Positions 1 through 5,358 are shown, counted from the first letter of the stretch. The stretch is DNA of 6,561 nt from an uncultured Desulfobacterales bacterium (GCA_945787595.1 CALZJV010000399.1:1-6561); one strand, 5' to 3'. Numbers and translations are program-made. Notes: generated by a model from the sequence alone, not told the origin.

Positions 1-31
1 AAAGAGGATGGTGTATTGATAGCCCTAATAT

Positions 32-93
32 CTACCGAACACGACATGTAGAATTCGTATTACATAATATGGCAGTTGCTTATCGTTCGGTAG
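32..93. repeat. 9-bp inverted repeat at the arsN2 3' end
   Basis: CTACCGAAC (32-40) and GTTCGGTAG (85-93) are perfect inverted copies, 44 nt apart. The right arm lies inside the last codons of arsN2. The stretch between contains further small complements (ATGTA/TACAT around GAATTC). It may form a bidirectional stem or mark a recombination boundary. The region from 1 to 79 holds no gene I can support. Confidence 0.4.
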
Positions 94-526
94 CTGTAAG
101 GTACTTTACCATACATTTAGCAGTTGAAGGACATATGCTTCGAAACTCAGTTGTTCCTCGCACGACGACTGGAACTGAGTTGCGATCCATCGTGTGGTAG
201 GCTTGTTTTGTAAAGAAATCCTCGGCGGTTGTGGTAAGTAGGTATAATGACCTTACTTCGTGAGATCGTGCGTAAGCTTCAGCTTGCTTTGTTAACTGCG
301 ACGCAACGTTTTGCCCACGAGTTTCTATTTGAACGGCTAAAGAACGAAGCAAAGCAAATGATCCAAGTAGCTCGAGGCCGATCACACTTACAAGGTTGGT
401 TTGGTGACGGCCGACTAGAAAGTGCTGCAAATGTGCTGGTGTAATGTCTTCATAGGGTAACGCGCACTCTGCAAGCAATTGCTTCACATGGAGCATGTCG
501 TCGGGGTGCGCAAACGAAAACTTCAT
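80..526 (-). CDS. arsN2: ArsN2-type GNAT N-acetyltransferase
   Basis: A 148-residue protein of the GNAT fold, expected to move an acetyl group from acetyl-CoA to an amine in the cytoplasm. The layout matches arsenic-resistance acetyltransferase ArsN2: an N-terminal HPDDMLHVKQLL helix, HLQHFLVG (33-39), VIGLELLGSFALLRSLAV (48-65), LYLLTTTAEDFF (94-105) and a C-terminal EFRSICPSTAKCM (127-139). The related ArsN1 acetylates the organoarsenical antibiotic arsinothricin; the ArsN2 substrate is less clear. The acetyl-CoA loop reads R70-G-Q-N73-V-A75, whereas GNATs usually have R/Q-x-x-G-x-G/A, so the key glycine is Asn. The ATG overlaps the phosphatase stop as ATGA (523-526), and an AGGTG ribosome binding site lies at 534-538, which indicates translational coupling. 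Family call is strong; substrate and activity are inferred. Confidence 0.87.
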   Translation of the reverse strand: MKFSFAHPDDMLHVKQLLAECALPYEDITPAHLQHFLVGRHQTNLVSVIGLELLGSFALLRSLAVQIETRGQNVASQLTKQAEAYARSHEVRSLYLLTTTAEDFFTKQAYHTMDRNSVPVVVRGTTEFRSICPSTAKCMVKYLTATER

Positions 527-1953
527 ATCCGATCACCTGCTTTATCGTTATTTAATCGCTGCACTGCCAGCATGGTAATGTCATCTGAAAGTTGAGCGTT
601 TTGGATGTGAACGAACATTTCTGATTTAATGGACTCAATCAGCCCGGCAGCCGAAGAAGGTGATTTCTCTAAAACCGACAACAGTCGATTTCGGGTAAAA
701 AAATCACCATTTGGTGCAACAGCTTCAATCACCCCGTCGGTATAGCCGATCAAAATGTCGCCTGGCTCAATTCCCGTGGGTTTAAGGCTTTTCCTTACCC
801 CAGACGAATCCACTATTGACACAGGTTCATGTCCTGCATTGATATACGCCATAATGCCGGTAAATGGATTTATGACTCCAAAAAACAAGGTCGCAAACAT
901 TCCGTCTTTTCCGTGTTCATGGGCAATATAGTCATTTGTGAGCTTTACCGCGTTCAATGCATTGAGCTGATCAGCTGTTGCCGATTCCGTGCTAACCGAT
1001 GTAGTTAATCCAGTGTTAATCGAAAAATTGGCAAACCCGTGTAGGCTAATATGTCCGGAAAAGACTCGAATTAAGCTTCGAATAAGTGCCATATAAAGAG
1101 CAGATCCAACCCCCTTGTCACAGACATCTGCAATTACTATTCCCAGGTTGTTGCCCGGTAGTGAAAAAACATCATAAAAATCCCCGGATACTTGTTTGGC
1201 CGGTACGAAATAGGATGCTATATCCCAGTTGGGAAGCTCTGGGATCTTTTGAGGCAAAAAATCCCTCTGAATTTGTCTGCCTTTTTCCATTTCCTCATCA
1301 AGAGCTTTAGAGTAGGCTTCAATTTTTTGTTTAGACCGATCTAAAGACCGATAAGATTCATTTAATCTCCCATAAAGCCTTACGTTATCAACAGTGATAG
1401 CGATCTGGTCGGATGTTGCCTGCATCTGCTCAACTGACGCGGAGCTGAAATGATTTGAATCAGAGTGCATCAATGTGAGAATGCCCAGCAATTCATCGCA
1501 CTTGATAATGGGCACAGCCAGCACCGAGCGAACCGTTTGAGGCTCATCAGGAAGGGGTAGCCAGCGATCATCTTCCAGGGCATCCGTGATTAACCCCACC
1601 TGTTTGTGATCTCTCACCCAACCGCCAATCCCCTTGTCCAAAACCTGGCCGATCAATCCACAGCATTGATCCGAGCCTGTATCGCAAGCCCTCAAAATAC
1701 TATCGGTGACGACGCCATTGCTGTCGAGTAAAACCAAATTACCGCTTTCAGCTCCGGTTAACTCCGTGGAAAACTCCAATGTCTTTTGCAATGTGTCTTT
1801 TAACGATTGCCATTCGGCGGTAGAAGGCAGACGGCAGCAGGAGTGGGCCATAGCCGCAAAACTCTCAAACAGCTTGTTTTTAACTTGGAGGGATGTTTTT
1901 TCGGTTTGTAATTTGGTTACCTGTCGGCGAAGTGATTCCACTTCCATTTTCAT
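523..1953 (-). CDS. GAF domain-containing SpoIIE/PP2C-type serine phosphatase
   Basis: A 476-residue cytoplasmic signalling protein. Residues 1-32 look like a short coiled coil, about 45-197 form a GAF sensor domain (VLDKGIGGWV, LAVPII, LLGILTLMHS), 198-232 is a helical linker (EMEKGRQIQRDFLP), and 235-466 is a SpoIIE/RsbU-type PP2C phosphatase. Metal-binding acidic residues are present: SGDFYD (D258, D261), ADVCDKG (D276), YTDG (D406) and LSDD (D457, D458). Such enzymes usually dephosphorylate STAS-domain anti-anti-sigma factors; no partner gene is visible here. After KPTG (391-394) the sequence jumps straight to EPGDILIGYTDG, without the roughly 20 residues usually found there. The GAF region is unusually Cys-rich (C39, C40, C90, C97, C98, C152). 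Two starts are possible, 1953 and 1947; ribosome binding site spacing favours 1947, while overlap with a small upstream ORF favours 1953. It is coupled to arsN2 by an ATGA overlap. Confidence 0.9.
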   Translation of the reverse strand: MKMEVESLRRQVTKLQTEKTSLQVKNKLFESFAAMAHSCCRLPSTAEWQSLKDTLQKTLEFSTELTGAESGNLVLLDSNGVVTDSILRACDTGSDQCCGLIGQVLDKGIGGWVRDHKQVGLITDALEDDRWLPLPDEPQTVRSVLAVPIIKCDELLGILTLMHSDSNHFSSASVEQMQATSDQIAITVDNVRLYGRLNESYRSLDRSKQKIEAYSKALDEEMEKGRQIQRDFLPQKIPELPNWDIASYFVPAKQVSGDFYDVFSLPGNNLGIVIADVCDKGVGSALYMALIRSLIRVFSGHISLHGFANFSINTGLTTSVSTESATADQLNALNAVKLTNDYIAHEHGKDGMFATLFFGVINPFTGIMAYINAGHEPVSIVDSSGVRKSLKPTGIEPGDILIGYTDGVIEAVAPNGDFFTRNRLLSVLEKSPSSAAGLIESIKSEMFVHIQNAQLSDDITMLAVQRLNNDKAGDRI

Positions 1954-2027
1954 TTTCCTTTGTTTCTAACGTCATTTAAAGCCTCAAGTATATCTTTCAG
2001 CGCTTTCGAGTAAGCGCGGCAGTGCAT
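1950..2027 (-). CDS. Possible 25-codon ORF, or 3' remnant of a lost gene, overlapping the phosphatase start
   Basis: A short reading frame begins MHCRAYSKALKDILEALN and ends in TGA that overlaps the phosphatase ATG as ATGA. The frame is open upstream to a TAA at 2112-2114, giving 53 residues in all, including a stretch resembling coding sequence (LTLLSCASPIVLTG). No Shine-Dalgarno sequence precedes the ATG at 2027. I do not recognise the peptide. The amphipathic helical end and the exact ATGA overlap suggest either a tiny coupled ORF or the tail of a gene whose front was lost from the gap between the DGC gene and the phosphatase. The frame may also be open by chance. Confidence 0.25.
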   Translation of the reverse strand: MHCRAYSKALKDILEALNDVRNKGK

Positions 2028-2208
2028 TTGTGCGGCAGAACAGGCAGAGCCTGTTAAGACTATGGGACTTGCACATGAAAGTAAAGTCAAAAAGCTGCTG
2101 TTGATCCCCCGTTATCCGGCTGGTGAAACAGCTTCGGGGCCAGGAATAGAAATTGGGCAGCTCTTCGTCTAAATACACTCCAGGGACGGCACGGGCTTGT
2201 TTGCAAAA
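1954..2208. other. 255-nt gap between the DGC gene and the phosphatase, with two perfect hairpins
   Basis: No convincing intact gene fills this gap. It holds two perfect inverted repeats: GCGCTT (2000-2005) with AAGCGC (2012-2017) around a 6-nt loop, and AACAGGC (2039-2045) with GCCTGTT (2049-2055) around a 3-nt loop. Neither is followed by a T-run on the minus strand, so neither looks like a classical intrinsic terminator. A GTG-started frame at 1984-2178 and fragments in the other minus frames resemble no family I know. The gap may be a decayed gene or an RNA-processing region within the block 3 transcript. Confidence 0.45.
1955..1961 (-). promoter_or_regulatory. Ribosome binding site bearing on the phosphatase start
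   Basis: On the minus strand AAAGGAA lies directly before the phosphatase. It sits only 2-3 nt from the ATG at 1953 but about 8 nt from the in-frame ATG at 1947 (third codon). Normal Shine-Dalgarno spacing therefore favours the second Met. The first ATG can still be used if ribosomes terminating at the overlapping TGA (1950-1952) re-initiate. Confidence 0.55.
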
Positions 2209-2739
2209 TTATTTTTGGGACTTAACCTCGCATGCCGTGCTAACAGCAAACGTCGCTTCATGCCCCGATCCTTTGCTCAACTCGATAAGGACCCTGCTAG
2301 CCACGGTTCGCGCCGTTTCTTTGCGTTCTTTTTCAGGGATGTCGTCTATATCAAATATGTCTGTGTACTTTTGGTAAATGGAAAGGGCATCAAACCTGAC
2401 CAGCTTCTTTTTTGCGATCATGTTCTCCAGGATTCTTCCGTGACACTCCATGAAACAGCCGTCAATCAGGACAATTTTTTCGGAGTTTATAATCCAGCGT
2501 GCCATGGCCGAATGAGGTGCGGTAAACAGTTCTGCATGGCAACCACGCCGGTAGGGATTCTCTTTGGCAACGCGGTTTGCGGCCAGGCGAGCGATTTCTC
2601 CCCGGATGCACCCCCCTTCGCAAGACAGAACGGGAATTTTCCCCTCCTCCAGATTTTTGCCGGCGACCCTTTCACCCACAGGGCAGGTTTTATCGGTTTT
2701 TGAAATCTCAAGATTAACAACGGCGTTTGATCTTCTCAT
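2209..2739 (-). CDS. Putative zinc-binding protein, DGC domain family
   Basis: A 176-residue soluble protein matching the DGC-domain family (putative zinc-binding proteins). The signature D93-G94-C95 lies in IVLIDGCFMECHGRILE (89-105), and the N-terminal part carries LSCEGGCIRGEIARLAANRVA (38-58). Conserved ligand candidates are C40, C44, C67/H68, C95, C99/H100 and C19. The family occurs in metal- and redox-related clusters, but its biochemical role is unproven; binding of zinc, or of arsenite through vicinal thiols, would fit this setting. An excellent ribosome binding site, GGGAGG (2745-2750), precedes the ATG at normal spacing. It is the first gene of the left block, with an ArsR-like dyad 37 nt upstream of the start, so arsenic induction is likely. 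Confident on family, not on function. Confidence 0.85.
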   Translation of the reverse strand: MRRSNAVVNLEISKTDKTCPVGERVAGKNLEEGKIPVLSCEGGCIRGEIARLAANRVAKENPYRRGCHAELFTAPHSAMARWIINSEKIVLIDGCFMECHGRILENMIAKKKLVRFDALSIYQKYTDIFDIDDIPEKERKETARTVASRVLIELSKGSGHEATFAVSTACEVKSQK

Positions 2740-2775
2740 AAATACCTCCCGGCAGTTCGATGAAACTTTTAACTT

Positions 2776-2809
2776 TTCGACAACTATTGAATATTATTAT
2801 GAAAAAAAA
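2776..2809 (-). promoter_or_regulatory. ArsR-like operator/promoter element A, before the DGC gene
   Basis: On the plus strand TTCGA-CAACTA-TTGAA (2776-2791) is a near-perfect dyad, followed by a 10-nt A/T-rich spacer and eight A (2802-2809). The same layout, with identical lengths, occurs before arsM and the permease. The dyad begins 37 nt upstream of the DGC start codon. ArsR-family repressors bind AT-rich dyads of this type over promoters. The -35 and -10 hexamers cannot be placed with confidence. Confidence 0.65.
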
Positions 2810-2827
2810 TTAAATCGGGTAATTTTG

Positions 2828-2870
2828 CTGCATTCGTTCCGGTGGTATACTGCGCCCTGTCCGGATGCAG
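2828..2870 (-). other. Bulged stem-loop after the AhpD-like gene
   Basis: CTGCA (2828-2832) pairs with TGCAG (2866-2870), and TCCGG (2838-2842) with CCGGA (2861-2865), leaving a 5-nt bulge and an 18-nt loop. It lies just past the stop of the AhpD-like gene and before element A. On the minus strand the next T-run is about 18 nt away, so intrinsic termination is doubtful. It could protect the 3' end of the block 2 transcript. Confidence 0.3.
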
Positions 2871-2874
2871 TCTC

Positions 2875-3228
2875 TCAAGCGGAAATTTTCGCAGCAGCTG
2901 CCTGCCGTTTCAACGCCTCGGCAGGACACCCTTCGGATTTGTGCGGGTCTGTCATGTGCGTGCCCGTGAGTGCATCAGCCGCCTCTTTCATAATGGCAGC
3001 CGGTTTGTCTTTTACAAACTGACCGATTTCCACGGCCTTGCGAATATCGGCCTCGGCCACTCCTGCTTCAATCAGGTCTGGGACAATCTTGTTCAGGCAG
3101 GGTTCGCAATTTGCCGCCATGGCAGCTCCGGCCGCAATTAGCATTGTTACCTTGTAATCGACGATTTGGGGGATTTCCTTTGCAGTCTGCAATTGCGTAA
3201 TTTTGCGTTTCTTTTCTCCTGATTCCAT
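2875..3228 (-). CDS. Carboxymuconolactone decarboxylase/AhpD-like CxxC protein
   Basis: A 117-residue, mostly helical protein of the carboxymuconolactone decarboxylase (AhpD-like) superfamily. The core VTMLIAAGAAMAANCEPCLNK (27-47) carries the redox motif C41-x-x-C44, followed by IEAGVAEADIRKAVEIGQFVK (53-73), the family's second conserved helix. AhpD itself uses CxxC plus a nearby His for peroxidase and thiol chemistry; here the His position after CxxC is not obvious, so plain peroxidase activity is uncertain. A third cysteine, C101, lies in an added C-terminal tail (SEGCPAEALKRQ). Consensus ribosome binding site AGGAGGT at 3235-3241, 6 nt from the ATG. It lies 88 nt downstream of the rhodanese gene, probably as the last gene of the arsM block. 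A thiol-disulfide role beside arsenic genes is inference. Confidence 0.8.
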   Translation of the reverse strand: MESGEKKRKITQLQTAKEIPQIVDYKVTMLIAAGAAMAANCEPCLNKIVPDLIEAGVAEADIRKAVEIGQFVKDKPAAIMKEAADALTGTHMTDPHKSEGCPAEALKRQAAAAKISA

Positions 3229-3316
3229 TTTTAGACCTCCTGTAATTTTAGCGATCTACGAATTAAAAAATTTTAAGCTGTGCATTTTTATCGCTTCCCT
3301 AAGACAGTAACGATGT

Positions 3317-3820
3317 TTAAAATTCCTGCCCGGAGGAAGCTGCGACATCCTTGGCCGGAACAATGCGATACAACAAACTTTGCAAAGCCTTTTTAATCTT
3401 TTTAAAAACTACGATTGATATGAAAAACGGACAGAATGAAAATTTATTTACGCCTTCTGTCCCCGACGCGAAGGGTAATCCCTCTTCCTCCCATAAGAGC
3501 GTTCCGCCAATGATGTTATAAACGGCAACGAAACCGAACTGTTGCATCAGCTTCCTGGCAATTTTGCTCCGTCCGCCTACCTTGCAGTAGACCACATAAG
3601 TTTTGTTTTTATCCATGACTTCCAATCGAGCCTTGAAAAATCTCGATAGAAGATTCACATTTATGGCTCCTTCCAGGTGTAAATCACTGTATTCCTGGGG
3701 AGTACTGACGTCTATGATGACCAGATCATTTGAGTCCGTTTTATTCGATATCAGCTCCCATGCTTTATCAGGATAGATATCTTTTGATGCTTGAACCATT
3801 GTTTTTACTGATGTGTACAT
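3317..3820 (-). CDS. Single-domain rhodanese-like sulfurtransferase with C-terminal extension
   Basis: A 167-residue protein whose first 118 residues form one rhodanese domain: YPDKAWELI (16-24), VIIDVSTPQEY (34-44), HLEGAINVNL (48-57), the active-site loop C79-KVGGRS (79-85) and GGTLLWEEEGLPF (105-117). Rhodaneses carry sulfane sulfur on this cysteine and pass it to thiol acceptors. The remaining 45 or so residues are not part of the domain and include a hydrophobic stretch with one cysteine (FSFCPFFISIVVFKK, 127-141) and a basic helix. That tail could be membrane-associated; its role is unknown. The start at 3820 has AGGAGG at 3829-3834, 8 nt upstream. Sulfur transfer could supply thiols or thiolated arsenic species, but that is inference from context. 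Confidence 0.85.
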   Translation of the reverse strand: MYTSVKTMVQASKDIYPDKAWELISNKTDSNDLVIIDVSTPQEYSDLHLEGAINVNLLSRFFKARLEVMDKNKTYVVYCKVGGRSKIARKLMQQFGFVAVYNIIGGTLLWEEEGLPFASGTEGVNKFSFCPFFISIVVFKKIKKALQSLLYRIVPAKDVAASSGQEF

Positions 3821-3864
3821 GTGTATTACCTCCTTTAAATTCCTTGATTGAGCCTTTTAACGCC

Positions 3865-3919
3865 ATGCTCAGGGCAGAAGCATGCAACCTTCACTACAAT
3901 GAGCGACAGCTCTGAGCAT
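3865..3919 (-). repeat. Inverted repeat spanning the 22-codon ORF
   Basis: ATGCTCAG (3865-3872) and CTGAGCAT (3912-3919) are perfect 8-bp inverted copies with 39 nt between them. One arm contains the stop codon of the small ORF and the other codes for its residues 7-9. A competing small hairpin, GAGC-GACA-GCTC (3901-3912), overlaps one arm. The arrangement resembles a leader with alternative RNA folds before the rhodanese gene, although no T-run terminator is seen. Confidence 0.4.
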
Positions 3920-3937
3920 ATATCGTCTTGAAATCAT
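3869..3937 (-). CDS. 22-codon ORF with consensus ribosome binding site; leader peptide or truncated Tat-like N-terminus
   Basis: A 22-residue peptide beginning MISRRYMLRAVAHC and ending GCMLLP, then TGA. Its ribosome binding site is as strong as any in the window: AGGAGGTGATACT directly before the ATG (AGGAGG at 3944-3949, 6 nt spacing). The start SRRYMLRA resembles a twin-arginine signal motif (S-R-R-x-F-L-K), so it may be what is left of an exported protein whose gene was truncated. Alternatively it is a regulatory leader: it has two cysteines, sits inside an inverted repeat, and ends 48 nt before the rhodanese start. I know no homologue. The ribosome binding site is seen directly; function is unknown. 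Confidence 0.45.
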   Translation of the reverse strand: MISRRYMLRAVAHCSEGCMLLP

Positions 3938-4013
3938 AGTATCACCTCCTCTCAATGGCGAAATGTCCGAACATGCGTTCAAATTTTACCATCGTAAGCG
4001 CCCTATTAAGCAA

Positions 4014-4870
4014 CTATGCCTGCTTTACAGCCTCTATGTAAGCGGAAACAACATAGTCCACGGCATTTTCACTTTTATCCGGATCCCATTCCCGTATCAG
4101 TTCCCGGCTATTATCATTTGCCGTGATCTTGATGTTCTGAAATCCGACTTCTTTGAGTATCTTTTCAGTATCGTCAAATGTTTCGGCACCCCCGACACAG
4201 GCGGCCACCAGTTCCAGATTTTTCTGAACTTCATCGGGTAGCGTGGTGGTTGCTAAAACGTCCGAAATCGAAAGCCTGCCGCCGGGCTTGAGTATTCGAT
4301 AGGCCTCGCGATATACCTGCAGCTTATCAGGGGAAAGATTAATTACGCAGTTTGACATGATAAGATCCGTACTATTGTCAGCTACAGGCAGATGTTCGAT
4401 CTCACCCAACCGGAACTCGACATTTTTTGTTCCCATTTTGTCTGCATTTTTTCTGGCTTTGGTAATCATTTCCGGTGTCATGTCCACGCCGATTACCTGT
4501 CCGGATTCACCTACTTGCTTGGCTGCCAGAAAACAGTCAAACCCGCCGCCACTGCCCAGGTCAACAACCGTTTCGCCGGTTTTAAGTGAAGCTAAGGCCA
4601 CAGGGTTACCACACCCCAGCCCCATATTCGCACCTTCGATAACGCCGGCAATATCCTCCTTTGAATATCCCATCACAGCAGACATTTGTTCAGGTGTAAC
4701 TTCAGGACCACCGCAGCAAGAACCTGCCACATTGGTGTCGGCGGAAGTGTCTGATGGGCGCAGCAGGATGCCGCCATACTCGATTCGATAGAAACACCGC
4801 CCGCTTTTGCCACTTTTGCATAGCTTTCGCGAACACTCTCTTTGATCTTTTCTTTATCAATTGTGTCCAT
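4014..4870 (-). CDS. arsM: Arsenite S-adenosylmethionine methyltransferase ArsM, split by a one-base frameshift
   Basis: ArsM transfers methyl groups from S-adenosylmethionine to trivalent arsenic in the cytoplasm. The catalytic part (4014-4730, 238 codons) has DLGSGGGFDCFLAA (motif I), VIGVDMTPEMI, RILKPGGRLSISDV and all three conserved catalytic-type cysteines: GLGCGNP, SNCVINL and ACVGGAE (about C87, C175 and C225 of the restored protein). The family N-terminus (MDTIDKEKIKESVRESYAKV to AASCCA) is in another frame from 4870. Adding one C to the CCC at 4756-4758 joins both parts as SCCAPSDTSADTNVAGSCCGG, giving a normal 285 residues. A GTG at 4730 could restart translation, but no ribosome binding site precedes it. 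The ATG at 4870 has AAGGAGGT at 4875-4882. First gene after element B. It is either a true frameshift or a homopolymer sequencing error. Confidence 0.9.
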
Positions 4871-4904
4871 TTTTACCTCCTTGTTATCTTAAAAGATTTT
4901 ATAT

Positions 4905-4938
4905 TTCGAGAATTATCGAATACTATTTTGAAAAAAAA
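4905..4938 (-). promoter_or_regulatory. ArsR-like operator/promoter element B, before arsM
   Basis: On the plus strand TTCGA-GAATTA-TCGAA (4905-4920) is a dyad with perfect 5-bp arms, followed by a 10-nt spacer and eight A (4931-4938). It is the best of the three copies and begins 35 nt upstream of the arsM ATG. On the minus strand the dyad is followed by ATATAAAAT, a possible -10 region, though no good -35 stands at the right distance. ArsR-type repression lifted by As(III) is the likely control. Confidence 0.7.
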
Positions 4939-5022
4939 TTAATAAACTGTGTTCTCTAATCCCGATTCCAACTCAGTAGATAATAGCCCAACTTAATCAC
5001 CCCGATTCATTACCGGAATTTA

Positions 5023-5211
5023 TTATGACTTGTCTGATTTCTCCGAGGTGCTGCAACACATCTTTTGCATCATTGTCCTAAAATCAGAGGTTCCATCTTC
5101 ACTGCCACAGAATTTCTGCATCATTTTGATTATCTTTTCATTATCACGACAACAAAATTTAAAATCTGCGTTTGCCGAGCTCTCTTTGGTAGTTGTTTTG
5201 TGATTTGTCAT
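5023..5211 (-). CDS. Small Cys/Met-rich protein, possibly metal- or arsenic-binding
   Basis: A 62-residue soluble protein with no signal peptide or membrane segment and no family I can name. Its core holds two related segments: FKFCCRDNEKIIKMMQKFCG (17-36) and DFRTMMQKMCC (43-53), sharing Phe followed by MMQK-x-C. Cysteines are C20, C21, C35, C52 and C53; methionines M30, M31, M47, M48 and M51. Two CC pairs plus a single Cys would suit soft metals such as As(III) or Cu(I). The ends are Ser/Thr/Lys-rich and probably disordered. Ribosome binding site AAGGTG at 5217-5222, 5 nt from the ATG. It sits between the permease and arsM, probably co-transcribed with the permease. A chaperone or buffer role is inference. 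Confidence 0.72.
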   Translation of the reverse strand: MTNHKTTTKESSANADFKFCCRDNEKIIKMMQKFCGSEDGTSDFRTMMQKMCCSTSEKSDKS

Positions 5212-5316
5212 TTTTTCACCTTCTTTCCTTAAAATTATTTAACCCATCCGCTGTTAAATACTAAGACGGATCTAGTTGGCAAAAGGATACAGGAAATATG
5301 AATTTACTCCTTTTTA

Positions 5317-5328
5317 CCTCTATAGAGG
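5317..5328. repeat. 12-bp perfect palindrome CCTCTATAGAGG
   Basis: A fully self-complementary 12-mer in the gap between the permease stop and the 62-aa gene, about 106 nt upstream of that gene. It may form a small hairpin with a TATA loop or serve as a protein site. No other copy was noticed in the window. Confidence 0.4.
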
Positions 5329-5339
5329 ATTTAATTTCA

Positions 5340-5353
5340 GCAGCATACGCTGC
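5340..5353 (-). other. Short hairpin after the permease gene
   Basis: GCAGC-ATAC-GCTGC is a perfect 5-bp stem with a 4-nt loop, starting 6 nt past the permease stop codon. The minus strand then reads TGAAATTAAATCC, with no T-run, so it is at most a weak attenuator or processing signal that could lower read-through to the small downstream gene. Confidence 0.3.
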
Positions 5354-5358
5354 AGGAT

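Noticed and set aside
32..93. Integron attC site (size and inverted arms roughly fit)
   Set aside because: The arms do not match the GTTRRRY/RYYYAAC core consensus, and the upstream genes form operons rather than cassettes.
247..444. 65-codon plus-strand frame
   Set aside because: Lies wholly antisense to the well-supported arsN2 gene and resembles no known protein.
1984..2178. 64-codon minus-strand frame starting at GTG in the DGC-phosphatase gap
   Set aside because: GGAG is only about 1 nt from the GTG, the product matches no family I know, and another frame better fits coding sequence near the phosphatase.
2197..2703. 168-codon plus-strand frame opposite the DGC gene
   Set aside because: The minus-strand protein has clear DGC motifs and a strong ribosome binding site; the plus-strand product is a shadow.
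2828..2870. Intrinsic terminator after the AhpD-like gene
   Set aside because: The stem has a 5-nt bulge and no T-run directly follows it on the minus strand; kept only as a stem-loop.
3869..3937. Selenoprotein with UGA read-through in the 22-codon ORF
   Set aside because: After the TGA only three sense codons follow before TAA, so read-through adds nothing protein-like.
3942..3992. 16-codon frame in phase with arsM after its TAG stop, suggesting stop read-through
   Set aside because: ArsM already ends at a normal family C-terminus, and the extra frame has no ribosome binding site of its own.
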